Source: JAEUMY01 sp031394355
GTDB lineage: Bacteria; Pseudomonadota; Gammaproteobacteria; Burkholderiales; Usitatibacteraceae
Length of the DNA: 64,000 bases
Direction of reading: 5' to 3'
Assembly (NCBI GenBank): GCA_031394355.1
Contig: JANNSU010000054.1
Span: 1 to 64,000, forward strand
The translations under genes and the position numbers were made by a program. How positions within the stretch are numbered: position 1 is the stretch's first letter; every line of letters starts with the position of its first letter. This document shows positions 50,653-58,586 of this stretch, in pieces. The notes under the pieces are model-generated. The model ran no database searches. It saw nothing but the letters and a program-made list of their open reading frames with translations, and was not told the origin of the DNA.

Positions 50653-51888
50653 ATGAAACGCAAACTGCTTTCCGCACTCGTAGGCGCATCGTTGGCCTTC
50701 ACCGGCCTGGCACACGGCCAAACTGCGGCCCAGCAAGGCAAGCTTTCCAATGACACATTGAAGATCGGCGTGCTGACAGACATGTCCGGCCTGTATGCCG
50801 ATTTCGGCGGCCCTGGTGCCGTACTCGCCGCCCGCATGGCGGTGGAGGATTTCGGCGGCAAGATGTTCGGCAAGACCATTGAAGTCGTCAGCGCTGATCA
50901 CCAGAACAAACCTGACGTTGCCAAGAACCTGACCCAGCAGTGGTTTGATCGCGACAACGTCGATGCCACCTTCGAAAATCTGAACTCCGGCGTGGCACTG
51001 GCCGTGACGGCATTGGGCAAAGAAAAGAACAAGCTGACTGTGGTCACCGGTGCCGCTTCCTCGCGACTCACCAACGACTCCTGCCAGCCTGGCACCAGCA
51101 TTCACTGGGTGTACGACACGATCGCGCTGGCCAATGTGGTCGGCAAGGCCGTGGTGAAGTCCGGCGGGGACAGCTGGTTCTTCCTGACCGCCGACTACGC
51201 GTTCGGCCATTCCCTGGAGAAGGACACGGGTGATGTGGTCAAAGCCAACGGTGGCAAGGTCATCAACGCCGTGCGGCATCCACTGAATGCCACTGACTTT
51301 TCATCGTTCCTGCTGCAGGCGCAAAGCTCGAAAGCCAAGGTGGTTGGTCTGGCCAATGCGGGTGGTGATACGGTGAACAGCATCAAGGCAGCTGCAGAAT
51401 TCGGCATCACCAAGAACCAGAACCTGGCTGCGCTGCTCATGCTGATTACGGACGTGCATGCACTGGGCCTGAACACAGCGCAGGGCTTGTACCTGTCTGA
51501 GGGCTGGTACTGGGACATGAATGACGAAAACCGTGCATTCGCCAAGAAATTCGAGGCCCGCAACAACGGCAAGAAGCCCAACATGAACCAGGTTGGCGTG
51601 TATTCAGCCGTGGCCCACTACCTCAAGGCCGTGCAAGCCGCCGGTACCGACGACACTGCTCCGGTGGTGAAGAAGATGCAGGACACGCCCATCAACGACG
51701 TGTTCGCCAAGAACGGCAAGCTGCGTCCCGATGGTCGCATGGTGCATGACATGTATCTCTTTCTCGTGAAGAAGCCTTCAGAGTCAAAAGGTCCCTGGGA
51801 CTACTACAAGCTGATGGGCACCGTGAAGGGTGAAGAGGCGTTCCAGTCGCTTGAGAAGTCGCAGTGCCCGCAGTTCAAGAAGGGGTAA
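50653..51888 (+). CDS. ABC transporter substrate-binding protein, LivK-like
   Basis: Periplasmic ligand-binding protein of the leucine/isoleucine/valine-binding family. 411 residues with a signal peptide (1-24, AFTGLAHGQ), then LKIGVLTDMSGLYADFGGPGA (near residue 35), the usual first strand of type I periplasmic binding proteins. C-terminal segments KKMQDTPINDVFAKNGKLRPDGRMVHDMYL match the subgroup often linked to acid or aromatic uptake. AGAGGAG precedes ATG 50653. It sits between livGF and livHM and supplies their ligand; the ligand itself is not readable from the sequence. Confidence 0.9.
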   Translation: MKRKLLSALVGASLAFTGLAHGQTAAQQGKLSNDTLKIGVLTDMSGLYADFGGPGAVLAARMAVEDFGGKMFGKTIEVVSADHQNKPDVAKNLTQQWFDRDNVDATFENLNSGVALAVTALGKEKNKLTVVTGAASSRLTNDSCQPGTSIHWVYDTIALANVVGKAVVKSGGDSWFFLTADYAFGHSLEKDTGDVVKANGGKVINAVRHPLNATDFSSFLLQAQSSKAKVVGLANAGGDTVNSIKAAAEFGITKNQNLAALLMLITDVHALGLNTAQGLYLSEGWYWDMNDENRAFAKKFEARNNGKKPNMNQVGVYSAVAHYLKAVQAAGTDDTAPVVKKMQDTPINDVFAKNGKLRPDGRMVHDMYLFLVKKPSESKGPWDYYKLMGTVKGEEAFQSLEKSQCPQFKKG

Positions 51889-51894
51889 GTCACT

Positions 51895-52030
51895 GGTGAT
51901 GGGGGATGGGCGATGGGGGATGGGTGTCGGATGCGAATATTCGCATACGACGGCTGTTGCCCTTTCCCATGGCCCATCAGCCTTGGCTTGTCGCCAGCAC
52001 CGCACCACCCATCACCCATCGCTCATCACC
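51895..52030. repeat. G-rich/C-rich hairpin with embedded palindrome before livH
   Basis: Arm 51895-51926, made of GATGGG repeats, pairs with 52003-52030 (CACCCATC-type repeats). The loop contains an exact palindrome copy (51933-51944) that extends to a 26-bp symmetric sequence (51926-51951) with one mismatched pair. The C-rich arm ends 13 bases before the livH ATG, which has no Shine-Dalgarno sequence. Confidence 0.8.
51933..51944. repeat. GCGAATATTCGC palindrome, intergenic copy
   Basis: Exact copy in the loop of the hairpin before livH; symmetric over 16 bp without mismatch and over 26 bp with one. Confidence 0.95.
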
Positions 52031-52043
52031 CTTTGCCCGCAAC

Positions 52044-52931
52044 ATGACTGAAATTTTCGGCGTCCCCATCCAGGCTTTCATGGGCCAGCTCACCATCGGG
52101 CTGGTCAACGGCTGCTTTTACGCCTTGCTGTCGCTGGGGCTTGCCGTCATTTTTGGCATGCTCAATGTTGTCAACTTCGCCCACGGTGCGCTGTACATGG
52201 TGGGCGCCTTCTTCTCGTGGATGCTGCTCAAATATGCTGGTTTGAATTACTGGTTCGCGCTGATCCTCGCGCCCATTGGCGTGGCGTTGATCGGCATCCT
52301 CATCGAGCGCACCATGCTGCGCTGGCTGTACCAGCTGGACCATTTGTATGGCCTGCTGCTGACGTTCGGGCTGGCTCTCATCATCGAGGGTATTTTCCGG
52401 CACAACTACGGATCATCCGGCCAACCCTACGATCTACCGGAAATATTCCGTGGCACGTTCGATCTGGGCTTCATGTTCCTGCCCAAATACCGCGCTTGGG
52501 TGGTCGTCATGTCCATCGTGGTTTGCCTCGCTACCTGGTACATCATCGAACGCACGCGGCTGGGTGCGTACCTGCGCGCTGGTACGGAGAATCCCCGGCT
52601 GGTGCAGGCATTCGGCATCAATGTCCCGCTCATGGTGACGCTGACCTACGGTGCCGGCGTCGGGCTGGCCGGTCTAGCCGGTGTCATGGCAGCGCCGGTG
52701 TACTTGGTCAATCCGACCATGGGTTCCAGCATCATCATTGTCGTGTTCGCAGTCGTGGTGATCGGCGGGATGGGTTCCATCCTCGGGTCCATCATTACCG
52801 GCCTGGCGCTGGGTTTGATTGAGGGTCTCACCAAAGTGTTCTATCCGGAAGCCTCCAACACCGTGGTGTTCATCATCATGGCCATCGTGCTGCTGATCCG
52901 GCCGGCAGGTCTGTTCGGACGGGAAAAATGA
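52044..52931 (+). CDS. livH: Branched-chain amino acid type ABC transporter permease LivH
   Basis: 295-residue inner-membrane permease with about eight hydrophobic segments. Family features are LTIGLVNGCFYALLSLGLAVIFGMLNVVNFAHGALYM (residues near 14-50), GLLLTFGLALIIEGIFR, and the cytoplasmic coupling region RAGTENPRLVQAFGINV (near 180). I start at ATG 52044 (MTEIFGVPIQAFMGQ); the open frame upstream is only the hairpin. No ribosome site is visible: the preceding bases are the pyrimidine arm of the hairpin. It overlaps livM by four bases. Confidence 0.92.
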   Translation: MTEIFGVPIQAFMGQLTIGLVNGCFYALLSLGLAVIFGMLNVVNFAHGALYMVGAFFSWMLLKYAGLNYWFALILAPIGVALIGILIERTMLRWLYQLDHLYGLLLTFGLALIIEGIFRHNYGSSGQPYDLPEIFRGTFDLGFMFLPKYRAWVVVMSIVVCLATWYIIERTRLGAYLRAGTENPRLVQAFGINVPLMVTLTYGAGVGLAGLAGVMAAPVYLVNPTMGSSIIIVVFAVVVIGGMGSILGSIITGLALGLIEGLTKVFYPEASNTVVFIIMAIVLLIRPAGLFGREK

Positions 52932-53866
52932 GTCTGAACAAAACTTCTATTTTCTACATCGCGGCGCTGGCGCTTGCCTGCGCTGCGCCGTTCATCGGCG
53001 GCTATCCGTTGTTCCTGATGAAGTGCCTTTGTTTCGCACTGTTTGCCTGCGCATTCAACCTCTTGATCGGTTACACAGGTCTGCTCTCGTTTGGCCACGC
53101 CATGTTCTTCGGCATGGCGGCCTACATTGCCGCGCACTCTGCCAAAGTCTGGGGCTGGACACCGGAAGTTGCCGTGATTGCAGCGACATTGGGATCAGCC
53201 GCACTGGGCTACGTGACCGGCTGGCTTGCCGTTCGACGCCAGGGTATCTACTTCGCGATGATCACGCTGGCGCTGTCGCAGATGGTGTATTTCATTTGCG
53301 TGCAGGCGCCGTTTACCTATGCAGAAGACGGCATCCAAAGCGTGCCACGCGGCAAGCTCTTCGGCATCTTCAGCCTCGCGGATGATCGGGCGATGTACTA
53401 CTTTGTCCTCGCCATCTTCGTGTTCGGCTACTGGATGATTCATCGCGTGATCCATTCGCCGTTCGGCCAGGTACTCAAATCCATCCGCGAGAACGAGCCA
53501 AGGGCACTTTCGCTGGGCTACGAAGTCCACAAATACAAGCTGCTCGCGTTCGTGCTCTCCGCGGCACTGGCAGGCATGGCGGGTGCCACCAAGGCACTGG
53601 CACTGGGTCTTGCAACACTCACTGACGTGCAATGGCAAATGTCGGGCGAGGTCGTGCTGATGACACTGCTGGGCGGCATGGGCACCATCGCCGGGCCGGT
53701 AGTGGGATCAACGGTCATCATCGCCATGCAGAACTACCTGTCCGGATTCGGATCCTGGGTCACCATCATCATGGGTGCCACCTTCGTCGTGTGCGTGCTG
53801 GCATTCCGCCGCGGCATCGTCGGCGAAATACAACATTTTCTGAAAAGCAGGAGCAAGGAAGCGTGA
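52928..53866 (+). CDS. livM: Branched-chain amino acid type ABC transporter permease LivM
   Basis: 312-residue inner-membrane permease. LMKCLCFALFACAFNLLIGYTGLLSFGHAMFFG (residues near 30-62) is the LivM signature, and the coupling segment is SIRENEPRALSLGYEVHKYKLLAF (near 185). Pairs with LivH. Four-base ATGA overlap with livH, and a GTGA overlap with etfB, so transporter and flavoprotein genes are translationally chained. Many LivM proteins carry a fused ATPase; this one does not. Confidence 0.93.
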   Translation: MSLNKTSIFYIAALALACAAPFIGGYPLFLMKCLCFALFACAFNLLIGYTGLLSFGHAMFFGMAAYIAAHSAKVWGWTPEVAVIAATLGSAALGYVTGWLAVRRQGIYFAMITLALSQMVYFICVQAPFTYAEDGIQSVPRGKLFGIFSLADDRAMYYFVLAIFVFGYWMIHRVIHSPFGQVLKSIRENEPRALSLGYEVHKYKLLAFVLSAALAGMAGATKALALGLATLTDVQWQMSGEVVLMTLLGGMGTIAGPVVGSTVIIAMQNYLSGFGSWVTIIMGATFVVCVLAFRRGIVGEIQHFLKSRSKEA

Positions 53867-54612
53867 AAGCATTGGTCGCGGTAAAGCGCGTGGTCGATTA
53901 CAACGTGAAGATCCGCGTGAAGGCGGATCAAAGTGGTGTGGAACTCGCCAACGTCAAGATGTCCATGAATCCTTTCGACGAAATTGCGGTTGAAGAGGCC
54001 ATGAAGTTGAAGGAAGCCGGCATCGTCACTGAAGTGATTGCGGTGTCGATGGGCGTCGCTGCCTGCCAGGAAACGCTGCGCACGGCGATGGCCATCGGCG
54101 CTGATCGGGGCATCCTCGTTGAATCAAACGAGGAGTTGCAGCCACTGGCGGTCGCCAAATTATTGAAAGCGCTCTGCGAGAAAGAGCAGCCGCAACTGGT
54201 CATCGTCGGCAAGCAGGCTATCGATGATGATGCGAATCAAACTGGCCAGATGCTGGCTGCGCTGATGGGATGGCCGCAGGCCACGTTCGCGTCCAAGGTG
54301 GTCATTGTGGAGGGCAAAGCCGAAGTGACCCGAGAGATCGATGGCGGTTTGGAGACACTCTCCATCAAGCTGCCTGCCGTGGTGACAACAGATTTGCGTC
54401 TCAACACGCCCCGTTACGCGACGCTACCCAACATCATGAAGGCGAAGAAGAAGCCGTTGGACACGTTCACGCCCGAAGTGCTGGGCGTGGATGTGAAACC
54501 GCGGCTGAAAACACTGAAGGTTGTCGAGCCGCCGAAGCGCAAGGGCGGCATCATGGTGCCCGATGTGGCGACACTCGTCGACAAACTGAAGAATGAAGCG
54601 AAGGTGATTTGA
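53863..54612 (+). CDS. etfB: Electron transfer flavoprotein beta subunit
   Basis: EtfB binds AMP and, with EtfA, carries electrons from acyl-CoA dehydrogenases to the quinone pool. 249 residues from GTG 53863 (KALVAVKRVVDYNVKIRVK). The family signature AIDDDANQTGQMLAALMGWPQ is near residue 120 and TDLRLNTPRYATLPNIMKAKKK near 177. The GTG start overlaps the livM stop (GTGA). The direct linkage of a Liv-type transporter with etfBA and an acyl-CoA dehydrogenase suggests import and oxidation of a short acid or amino-acid derivative. Confidence 0.95.
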   Translation: MKALVAVKRVVDYNVKIRVKADQSGVELANVKMSMNPFDEIAVEEAMKLKEAGIVTEVIAVSMGVAACQETLRTAMAIGADRGILVESNEELQPLAVAKLLKALCEKEQPQLVIVGKQAIDDDANQTGQMLAALMGWPQATFASKVVIVEGKAEVTREIDGGLETLSIKLPAVVTTDLRLNTPRYATLPNIMKAKKKPLDTFTPEVLGVDVKPRLKTLKVVEPPKRKGGIMVPDVATLVDKLKNEAKVI

Positions 54613-55535
54613 TGGCCATTCTTGTCATTGCGGAACACGACAGTGCAGTGCTGAAGTCCGGTCTGGGCAACGCCATCACGGCTGCAGCCAAAATCGGCGG
54701 AGACATCCACGTGCTGCTGACGGGAAACGGTGCCAACGCAGCAGAAGCGGCAGGCAAATTTGCAGGTGTTGCCAAGGTCCTGCTGGCCAACAACCCTGCG
54801 TTCAACTCGGGCCTCGCGGAGAACATCGCGCCCTTCGTGGCCGAGCGTGCTCGCGAATATTCGCATGTGCTCGTTGCAGCCACCGCGTTTGGCAAGAATC
54901 TGATGCCGCGCGTGGCCGCGCTACTGGACGTGGCACAAATCTCGGACATCATTGCCGTTGAATCGCCCGACACCTTCGTTCGGCCCATCTATGCGGGCAA
55001 TGCATTTGCCACGGTTCAGTCGACCGACCCGATCAAGGTCATTACGGTACGTACTACAGGCTTCGATGCAGCTGCAGAGACGGGCAGCGCAACGGTTGAA
55101 ATCATCACCGGCGGCGCGGACGCAGGTTTATCGTCGTTGCTGAAGCAGGAGATCGTGAAGTCGGACCGCCCTGAACTGGCTGCGGCACGCGTGGTGGTAT
55201 CCGGCGGGCGCGGACTCCAGAACGGCGAAAACTTCAAGATGCTCGACGCCCTGGCTGACAAGCTGAACGCTGCCATCGGTGCGTCCCGCGCCGCTGTGGA
55301 TGCGGGCTACGTGCCCAATGACTACCAGGTAGGTCAGACCGGAAAAATTGTTGCCCCCGACCTGTACATTGCCATTGGTATTTCAGGCGCAATCCAGCAT
55401 CTGGCCGGCATGAAGGACAGCAAGGTGATTGTCGCCATCAACAAGGATCCCGAAGCACCGATTTTCCAGATTGCCGATTACGGCATTGTGGGTGATCTTT
55501 TCCAGATCGTGCCCGAGCTGACTGCCTCGCTGTAA
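54612..55535 (+). CDS. etfA: Electron transfer flavoprotein alpha subunit
   Basis: EtfA carries the FAD of the ETF dimer. 307 residues from ATG 54612, overlapping the etfB stop by one base (TGATG). The C-terminal FAD-binding region shows VVSGGRGLQ (near residue 196), GQTGKIVAPDLYIAIGISGAIQH (near 243) and KDPEAPIFQIADYGIVGDLF (near 281), all family hallmarks. The palindrome 54853-54864 encodes EYS in the variable N-terminal domain. Confidence 0.96.
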   Translation: MAILVIAEHDSAVLKSGLGNAITAAAKIGGDIHVLLTGNGANAAEAAGKFAGVAKVLLANNPAFNSGLAENIAPFVAERAREYSHVLVAATAFGKNLMPRVAALLDVAQISDIIAVESPDTFVRPIYAGNAFATVQSTDPIKVITVRTTGFDAAAETGSATVEIITGGADAGLSSLLKQEIVKSDRPELAAARVVVSGGRGLQNGENFKMLDALADKLNAAIGASRAAVDAGYVPNDYQVGQTGKIVAPDLYIAIGISGAIQHLAGMKDSKVIVAINKDPEAPIFQIADYGIVGDLFQIVPELTASL

Positions 55536-55578
55536 CCCCACACCAACTCGCCAAACTGAAACCGAAGAAAGCATCGCC

Positions 55579-57381
55579 ATGAGTGAATACGTTGCCCCCT
55601 TGAAGGACATGAATTTCGTGCTGAAGCATGTGGTGGGTCTCGACCAGATCGCAGAGCTCCCCGGCTGTGAAGAAGTCTCCGATGATCTGGTGGAAGCCAT
55701 CCTTGGCGAAGCCGGAAAGTTCGCCAACGAGGTGCTCTCCCCGCTGAATATGATTGGCGACAAGGAGGGCGCAAAGCTTGCAAACGGGCAGGTCACGACC
55801 CCGCAAGGTTTCAAGGATGCGTACTGGAAATTTGCCGATGCCGGCTGGACACAAATTTCCTCACCACCCGAGTTCGGCGGCCAAGGTTTGCCGCATGTCG
55901 TCGCCACGGCAGTAGGCGAGATGTGGGGCAGCGCCAACATGGCCTTCAAGCTGTGCCCCTTGCTGACTGGCGGTGCCATCGAGGCGCTGCATCAGCATGC
56001 GTCCGCAGAAATTCAGGCGAAGTATCTGCCCAACATGTCGTCCGGCAAGTGGACCGGCACGATGAACCTGACCGAGCCGCAGGCAGGATCCGACCTGGCA
56101 CTGGTTCGGTCCAAGGCCATTCCACAGGCAGATGGAAGCTACAAGCTCAGTGGACAGAAGATATTCATCACCTACGGCGAGCATGACTTCACCGAGAACA
56201 TCATTCACATGGTGCTCGCACGGATCGAAGGTGCCCCGGAGGGTGTGAAGGGAATTTCGCTGTTCCTGGTGCCCAAAGTTCTGGTGAACGAAGATGGCAC
56301 GCTCGGTGAACGCAATGACGTGCAGTGTGCGTCCATTGAACACAAGATGGGAATCCACGCCAGCCCGACCTGCGTGATGATGTATGGCGAGAAGGGCGGC
56401 GCGACGGGCTATGTCATCGGCGAGCCCAATCGGGGTCTTGAGTACATGTTCGTGATGATGAACGCGGCACGCCTCGGCGTCGGCCTGGAGGGTGTTTCTG
56501 TCTGCGAACGTGCCCTGCAGCATGCGCTGGTCTGGGCACGCGAGCGTGTTCAAGGTCGGCCGCTGGTGCCAATGCCGGGCAATCCGAAATCCGTGCCGAT
56601 CATTCACCACCCGGATGTAAAACGCATGCTGCTGACCATGAAGGCCTATGCCGAGTCGACCCGTGCGCTGGCCTACTATGCCTCGGCGGCGCTGGATATC
56701 GCTGAGCGCTCCACCGATCCGGTATTGAAGAAAATGAATCAGGCGCTGGTCGACCTGCTGATTCCCGTGGTGAAGGGCTGGAGCACGGAAGTCGGCATTG
56801 AAGCCGCATCCCTGGGCATTCAGGTACATGGCGGCATGGGCTATATCGAAGAAACGGGTGCTGCCCAATACCTTCGCGATGCTCGCATCTCGGCAATTTA
56901 TGAAGGCACCACCGGCATTCAGGCAATCGATCTTGTTGGCCGAAAGGTCGGCAGGGAAGGCGGACAAACTGCGCTTGCACTGCTCAAGGAAGTGGACAAG
57001 ACTGTTGCCGCGCTCAAGGCGGCCGATGACGTGAATCTTGCCGCGATCGCGAGGCAGCTCGCGACGGGGGTTGCAGAAGCCCGGCGTGCCACAGACTGGA
57101 TTGTCACGGTATTTCCGACCAATGTTGCCGCAGTCAATGCCGGCTGTGTTCATTACCTCATGCTCATGGGTGCCGTCCTGGGCGGATGGATGATGGGGCG
57201 TGCTGCGTTGATTGCCGCAAAACAGCTCAAGGCGGGCGAGGGAGATCGCGAATATTCGCAGACCAAAATCATCACGGCGCGTTTCTTTGCTGATCACATT
57301 CTGACCAAGGCTAACGGGCTTGCCGAATCCGTGATCGTGGGTGCGGATAGCGTGCTGGCCATGCCGGAAAGCGCTTTCTGA
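55579..57381 (+). CDS. Acyl-CoA dehydrogenase, long form (DmdC-like)
   Basis: 600 residues, the extended acyl-CoA dehydrogenase type (most are near 390) with an extra C-terminal domain. The FAD/substrate segments are MNLTEPQAGSDLALVRSKA (near residue 165) and QKIFITYGEHD (near 193); QVHGGMGYIEETGAAQYLRDARI (near 415) is the family C-terminal motif. This long form includes 3-methylmercaptopropionyl-CoA dehydrogenase (DmdC) and many fatty-acyl-CoA dehydrogenases. It donates electrons to EtfAB encoded directly upstream. The palindrome 57248-57259 is read as EYS. DMSP metabolism is not claimed, as no demethylase is present. Confidence 0.9.
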   Translation: MSEYVAPLKDMNFVLKHVVGLDQIAELPGCEEVSDDLVEAILGEAGKFANEVLSPLNMIGDKEGAKLANGQVTTPQGFKDAYWKFADAGWTQISSPPEFGGQGLPHVVATAVGEMWGSANMAFKLCPLLTGGAIEALHQHASAEIQAKYLPNMSSGKWTGTMNLTEPQAGSDLALVRSKAIPQADGSYKLSGQKIFITYGEHDFTENIIHMVLARIEGAPEGVKGISLFLVPKVLVNEDGTLGERNDVQCASIEHKMGIHASPTCVMMYGEKGGATGYVIGEPNRGLEYMFVMMNAARLGVGLEGVSVCERALQHALVWARERVQGRPLVPMPGNPKSVPIIHHPDVKRMLLTMKAYAESTRALAYYASAALDIAERSTDPVLKKMNQALVDLLIPVVKGWSTEVGIEAASLGIQVHGGMGYIEETGAAQYLRDARISAIYEGTTGIQAIDLVGRKVGREGGQTALALLKEVDKTVAALKAADDVNLAAIARQLATGVAEARRATDWIVTVFPTNVAAVNAGCVHYLMLMGAVLGGWMMGRAALIAAKQLKAGEGDREYSQTKIITARFFADHILTKANGLAESVIVGADSVLAMPESAF

Positions 57382-57431
57382 TGTAGCGCTGATCGAAGGA
57401 CGGGGCCTGCCCCGATTGAAAGGAGATTGCC

Positions 57432-58370
57432 ATGATTGCCAGGATTGCCAGAACTGCCGGGGTTGCCATGGGACGCTTCGTCGCAGCCGCATCGATGTTG
57501 GTGCTTTGTTCCGCCGGCGTGGCCGTCATGGCCCAAACAGCCGCCCCTGTCAGCAGCGCGCCTGCCGACACGTTGAAACGCATTGCCGAAACCAAGACAG
57601 TGCTGGTGGGCGTCCGCGAGGCATCCATCCCGTTCTCGTACCTCGATGCCGACAAATTGCCCGCAGGCTATGCGGTCGATCTGTGCATGAAGGTTGTTGA
57701 CCAGATCCGAAAGAATCTGAAACAACCGGCCATCAAACCGGTGTTTGTCGTGCTTGCGTCTGCAGACCGCATCCCGGCGCTCATGGACGGTCGCGTGGAC
57801 ATGGAATGCGGGTCGACAACCAACACCATCGAACGCCAGAAGCAGGTCGCATTCTCCTATACCTACTTCATGACCGGTGCCCGCGTCATGGCGCGCAAGC
57901 AGGACAAGGTTGCTGGTATCGAGAGCTTGCGCGGCAAGACGGTGGCCCTCACCAAGGGCACGACTGGTGAACGTCTGGTCAAGGAGGCCAATGAGAAGGA
58001 CCGCCTCAATCTTGTGCTGCAGGTGCTCGACAGCAATGACGCAAGTTTTGCGGCGGTCGAGGCCGGCAGCGCACAGGGATTTGTGACCGATGACATCCTT
58101 CTCTTCGGACTGATCGCCAAGTCTGCGAAGCCGGAAAGTTATGAAGTGGTCGGCAGGTACCTGTCCGTCGAACCCTATGCCGTCATGATGCGGAAGGGTG
58201 ATGCGCCATTCCTGCGGGTGGTCAACCGAACGCTTGCCCAGATGTATACGAGTGGGGAGGCGGCCCGAATCTACAATCGCTGGTTCGTGAACAGCGAACG
58301 AAAAATCCCCATCAGCCGTAGACTCAAGGAGAGCTTTGCGCAACCCAGTGACGCGCCAGCGTTTCCCTGA
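57432..58370 (+). CDS. Polar amino acid ABC transporter substrate-binding protein, GltI-like
   Basis: 312 residues with an N-terminal signal (about 1-37, with a hydrophobic ASMLVLCSAGVAVMA) and a type II periplasmic binding fold (SBP_bac_3): ETKTVLVGVREASIPFSYLD (near residue 54), KPVFVVLASADRIPALMDGRVDMECGSTTNT (near 103) and GKTVALTKGTTGERL (near 168). The closest recognisable group binds glutamate or aspartate. AAGGAG lies before the ATG. It stands alone with no permease or ATPase, so it either uses a distant transporter or works as a sensor. Confidence 0.85.
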   Translation: MIARIARTAGVAMGRFVAAASMLVLCSAGVAVMAQTAAPVSSAPADTLKRIAETKTVLVGVREASIPFSYLDADKLPAGYAVDLCMKVVDQIRKNLKQPAIKPVFVVLASADRIPALMDGRVDMECGSTTNTIERQKQVAFSYTYFMTGARVMARKQDKVAGIESLRGKTVALTKGTTGERLVKEANEKDRLNLVLQVLDSNDASFAAVEAGSAQGFVTDDILLFGLIAKSAKPESYEVVGRYLSVEPYAVMMRKGDAPFLRVVNRTLAQMYTSGEAARIYNRWFVNSERKIPISRRLKESFAQPSDAPAFP

Positions 58371-58586
58371 CAGAACCAGGCTGACCCGGTACATCGCTCA
58401 AACAGGGCGGGTGGCAACCTTGTGAACCATGGCGGGCAGGGGGTAGCCGAACCCGCAAACCCTATCGCGTCGCAGGCATTTGTGGCAAACTTTCAGATAC
58501 TTGCAGGGCAAGTCTGCTGCTGAACCTCAAGATTCGGTAGCCTAACAGGGCGTATTGCGCAGCTTCGGAAAGAGTCAGGGAGCAAC
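58371..58586. other. Intergenic region, nothing firm
   Basis: 216 bases between the binding-protein gene and the cyclase gene. A GCGGG/CCCGC pairing near 58431-58460 is the only structure I see, without a T-tract. It presumably holds the cyclase promoter, but no convincing -35/-10 pair stands out. Confidence 0.5.

Noticed and set aside
29..57259. Palindrome copies as rho-independent terminators
   Set aside because: The 12-mer has only three G-C pairs at each end and an AT core, no T-tract follows it, and most copies lie inside genes.
34734..57381. A complete DMSP demethylation pathway (DmdB-, DmdD-, DmdC- and AcuI-like genes)
   Set aside because: No DmdA or DMSP lyase gene is present, the four genes are scattered, and the same families serve ordinary fatty-acid oxidation in betaproteobacteria.
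55861..57492. 543-codon open frame on the minus strand
   Set aside because: It is antisense to the acyl-CoA dehydrogenase gene, whose product is recognisable along its whole length. The frame has no recognisable domain and reflects GC-rich codon use.
58371..58586. Cyclic-di-GMP or other riboswitch before the cyclase
   Set aside because: The GCGGG/CCCGC pairing lacks the conserved bases of the known classes I could compare it with.
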